The notes under the pieces are model-generated. The model made no database searches, was not told where the DNA came from, and saw only the letters and a program-made list of their open reading frames with translations. A stretch of DNA of 64,000 bases, from the NCBI RefSeq assembly GCF_032854445.1, contig NC_088302.1, forward strand, positions 16,055,338 to 16,119,337, in the 5' to 3' direction. This document shows positions 61,021-64,000 of the stretch, one piece after another. Numbering within the stretch: the first letter of the stretch is position 1; every line of letters begins with the position of its first letter. A program made the translations under genes and the position numbers. Source of the DNA: Liolophura sinensis. Its lineage: Eukaryota; Mollusca; Polyplacophora; Chitonida; Chitonidae.

Positions 61021-61420
61021 ATGGGCCCAGGTCCTTTGGTGAAAAACAATGCAAGTTTCAGTGACTGATGCTGAAGTGTGTTACGGCATAAAACACCTGT
61101 CAAATAAATAAACAGAAGTTGGAGAAAAGAGGAACCCTATATATTTCAGATGTCATGATGATTGCATTACCTGTTTAGTCCTATGGCGGGAATGCTGCGT
61201 TCTGAATATGCAATTTGTAATGTTTACAGTCCATTAACATATGTGAATCTGTGCGTGGACAGGGACACCCGTTTCGTATACCAAGCGTCAACCAAAATGC
61301 ATCATATCCTCAAAACGACATTTAAAACACACCACGTAGGAACTAATAAAGTATATGAAGTACGAAATTAGGATGAAATTATGTAAAGATAAGCTGTCCA
61401 GGCATCAGAAATTGGTAACT
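61021..61420 (+). repeat. Composite repeat, copy 4, late modules including D
   Basis: tggtgaaaaacaatgcaagt, tttcagtgactgatgc, a SINE-end-like insertion (acggcataaaacacctgtca at 61084), ttggagaaaagaggaaccct, tagtcctatggcggga and module D (61254-61415; gtttcgtataccaagcgtca, acgaaattaggatgaaatta, aagctgtccaggcatcag) follow the order of copy 2. Confidence 0.83.
61084..61113 (+). mobile_element. SINE 3'-end fragment within composite repeat
   Basis: acggcataaaacacctgtca followed by aataaataaa matches the SINE 3' end and tail and is missing at the same position of the copy at 54.1 kb. Confidence 0.6.
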
Positions 61421-61699
61421 GTTGAATTTATCCTTGAAGTGTATCCATATCCAGTGAGAGACAGCGCCGGTACCCACGTTAGATGTCTTTACGTTTCAGT
61501 GACGTGTACATACAAACTATGATTTTGTTTCGTTCTTGTAAGCAGGTAATTTACAGAGCGCCTTGTCGAATTCAGATGCATGGAGTTTGGTTGGGATCAC
61601 TTCTCTTGAACCATCGCCTTCCTGGCGAATCTTTTCACAAAGCGAATCCTTTAACAAGTACGTTTCAAAGCTCATTACTTCAATATTCTGCCAGATGAA

Positions 61700-61790
61700 A
61701 AACAAGAGTTGGATTTGAACCTATGACTTCATGAGTGACATCCATAAGAATGCTTTCGGTGATTGAGCCAGTTACGGCCCAGGAACATGA
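61700..61790 (-). mobile_element. tRNA-like SINE head of a second type
   Basis: On the minus strand it reads gggccgtaactggctcaatc, with an A-box-like taactggctcaat, and then gtcataggttcaaatccaac, with a B-box-like ggttcaaatcc. The acceptor-stem ends do not pair, so it is not an intact tRNA gene. The body that follows is not recognisable. Confidence 0.4.
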
Positions 61791-61799
61791 ATGACGTCC

Positions 61800-63009
61800 C
61801 GTACTTGGAATGTAAACGTCAAAATGCAGCTATCTTTTGACAGTTTAACACAAATCCCCAAACACGCTTCTTCAATGGTAGCAAACGACAGACAGACGTT
61901 AGTGCTAATAACTGAACAGGCCAGAGCTGTTTCACACTTCAAACCCCTTTGTTCATGATTGATATCTGCTTCAACCGCAAAGAGTATTTTACACAAATTT
62001 GTCTCAAGGCATTTACCACATTACCATAGTTGTCAGGGACATCCGTGGATTTATTGTCCCTAACTTTGGAAAGGCGATATTTTCACGTTCAACGTGATTT
62101 GACTGGATTAACCGACTCCACAAGTTTGGGGGCAATTTTGTCATGTTATTTTAATATGCATTCACACCTGGCAGATTTTTCTCTGAATGTAGTTGTATGT
62201 TGGGGGATTTTATGTAGTAATAACCACCTATTCATTCTTGTGATTACACGTCATTAGGTGTGCGTTCATTTACTGTGCCTTCTTGTGGCAGGGCGAGTCC
62301 ATGTCACCGAAGTGCTGCCGCCATTGAAGTATCACGCCGATGACACTAGACATGACACCACACCGTATCACATGGTATTGACATCCGGCTAGCCAGTCCT
62401 GTTTCCTTTGTCTAACATCTCAATCTTGAGCGCCAAGTGTTGCAGAAACAAGTGCCATTTTTTAAAATATCAGGTTTTAGTCTCAGGTCTCAAGGCATCA
62501 GCGTTCTTGCCTCATATGTTCAATGTAATGTGCTATAACATAACTGCAGTTAATGCTTTTTATTATTAAGCACTTAAAATGTGCCAGGAATTTAAAGAAT
62601 GTTTTAGAATTTACGAGTGTATTTGTTATAAAACCCAATGTTGAATGTAAGAAGTTTCCCTCGCAGGAAAATGTCTGTTTAAAAACATACCCGTTTTTCT
62701 CATAATTGTTCACAGGAAGTATAGCCTGTATGTGAACAATCCATTTGTTTTTACGCTGGTGATATTTTCAGTGTTTCTGACATTTTGCGCTCGTACAGAG
62801 AACACATTTTGAGACCTTATATTCTAACCTAAGTGGACAGACGATATGTATACACCTTACACACGTATAAGTTACGAAAACGCTCAAAACTTCAAAATAT
62901 GGCACATGCACGCAGGTGCAGTCTTTGCCCATCCACGCCCACAAGCAAAATTTAATCGTCGGACGATGTAACAAAAGAATTTAAACGGACCTTACTTTCC
63001 CTATAAAAT
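61800..63009. other. Non-coding stretch, no gene seen
   Basis: No exon or repeat family was recognised in this part. Confidence 0.4.
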
Positions 63010-63155
63010 ATGGATAGTCCACGCGCGCGCAACCAGGTCCAAGATTGTACTTTTGTGTGTGTGTGTGTGTGTGTTGATGTTATCCTAGTTTTTCTTTCAG
63101 TATAGAAGGCCTATGCCTACCAGACGACACTGGAAACACAATACCTTTGTTCGTG
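63010..63155 (+). repeat. Composite repeat module E, copy 2, with (GT)n
   Basis: Matches 54655-54765 (tccaagattgtact, tgttatcctagttttt, cagtatagaaggcctatgcc, aacacaatacctttgttc). A (GT)n run of about 11 units at 63052-63074 is an insertion or expansion relative to the first copy. Confidence 0.8.
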
Positions 63156-63363
63156 AATCATTTTCGGGTGGTTGTACACACAGCCGTTGCTTTCTTTGTG
63201 GTGTCGTGGTGACTTTTGTCTTCCATATGAGCCCATTCCTGGTGATTCTTAATATTTGAGTGGGAGACAGGAGGAGACGTCTTTTTCTTTGCCTTTTCAA
63301 ATAAAAGTGGCTATAAATTATACGTTGTTTTGTGGCATCATGTTTGAAATAGCCGAGTGCATA

Positions 63364-63600
63364 GCCTGTAACAGTGCTTGTGTAAAGCTTACAAAGCATG
63401 GCCTGTAACAGTGCTTGTGTAAAGCCTGTACACTGCTTGTGTAAAGCCTGTAACACTGCGTGTGTAAAGTTTACAAAGCATGGCCTGTAACACTGCTTGT
63501 GTAAAGCCTATAACACTGCTTGAGTAAAGCCTGTAACACTGCTTGTGTAAAGCTTACAAAGCGTGGCCTGTAACACTGCTTGTCTAAAGCTTACAAAGCA
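63364..63600. repeat. 23/37-bp higher-order minisatellite, eight units
   Basis: Eight units of gcctgtaacactgcttgtgt plus aaa are spaced by either about 23 or about 37 bases. The long spacing is produced by a 14-base gcttacaaagcatg-type spacer that recurs four times. Open frames across it on the minus strand are effects of the repeat. Confidence 0.92.
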
Positions 63601-64000
63601 AAGATATACGCAGCATTTCCACAGTACTTACATTACAAAATAAGGTAATAAAGTTAGTAATTTAATGTGTCGATATTTGTTTATTAATCGCTCTACTCAA
63701 TAACTTCAACTTATATGACGCAGTCGACATAACAAAAGCTATATTCGAACATGCACTCCCTTTGGCCAAGGCTGTGACAGTCACAACAAGGCTGTGATAG
63801 TCACAACAAAAGCCTGTGCTTTATGCATCTAAGCCAGCGATGCCCCGGGTTGGGTAATATCATAGCTATCCTGGTAAATACAGTGATATTTAAACTATAA
63901 AACAAAACCAGTCCTCTATCCTGATCCGTATAACACAGGACTCTATACATACCTGCAGACCAACCCTACACAATAGTGGTCGATTTCCGTTAAAATATGT
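63601..64000. other. Non-coding stretch with a 20-bp direct repeat
   Basis: Near 63769-63810 aaggctgtga(c/t)agtcacaac occurs twice in tandem. Nothing else was recognised. Confidence 0.5.

Noticed and set aside
61700-61790. Intact tRNA gene
   Set aside because: A- and B-box-like words are present but the acceptor stem does not pair; it is more likely a SINE head.
1-64000. Retroviral or LINE coding remnants
   Set aside because: No reverse transcriptase, integrase, gag or capsid motifs were seen in any frame.

Overview
The window looks like a piece of an animal nuclear chromosome, most likely from a lophotrochozoan such as a mollusc, brachiopod or relative. It is AT-rich and gene-poor, with GT-AG introns of up to about 5 kb and many dispersed repeats. 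The most recognisable repeat is a tRNA-derived SINE whose central region resembles SINEs I know from molluscs and related phyla. The species call is inference; the eukaryotic call is firm because a conserved protein can be followed across six phase-compatible exons.

Two protein genes are supported. On the minus strand at 16509-17702 lies a single-exon 397-residue class A (rhodopsin-like) GPCR, probably for a neuropeptide. On the plus strand, 34492-48494 holds the 3' part of a TRPM cation-channel gene of the TRPM1/3/6/7 type. Its six exons encode the end of S2 through S6, the pore, the TRP helix, a coiled coil and a long Ser-rich and acidic cytoplasmic tail, 852 residues in all. The N-terminal TRPM homology regions and S1 were not found and probably lie to the left. 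If they lie left of 16.5 kb, the GPCR is nested inside a TRPM intron on the opposite strand.

Layout: 1-16 kb is non-coding with SINEs (one head-to-head inverted pair and one 5'-truncated copy with a visible target-site duplication) and a 34-bp minisatellite. 16.5-17.7 kb is the GPCR. 17.7-34.5 kb is non-coding with a 44-bp minisatellite and repeat fragments. 34.5-48.5 kb is TRPM; its introns carry a MITE-like inverted-repeat element, a ~590-bp tandem duplication, a 46-bp minisatellite and two copies of another dispersed repeat. 48.5-50.1 kb is the probable 3' UTR, interrupted by an (AT)n(GT)n microsatellite. 50.6-64 kb is a repeat-dense block.

That block is the most unusual part. A composite repeat made of at least six recognisable modules recurs between about 51.4 and 63.2 kb in partial copies. 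One ~180-bp module also occurs inside a TRPM intron (45.1 kb) and, more diverged, at 27.2 kb. Several copies are interrupted by SINEs and by short elements with terminal inverted repeats. I saw no evidence of a multi-gene operon-like or defence system. The novelty here lies in repeat architecture and in non-canonical residues of the two receptor/channel proteins.
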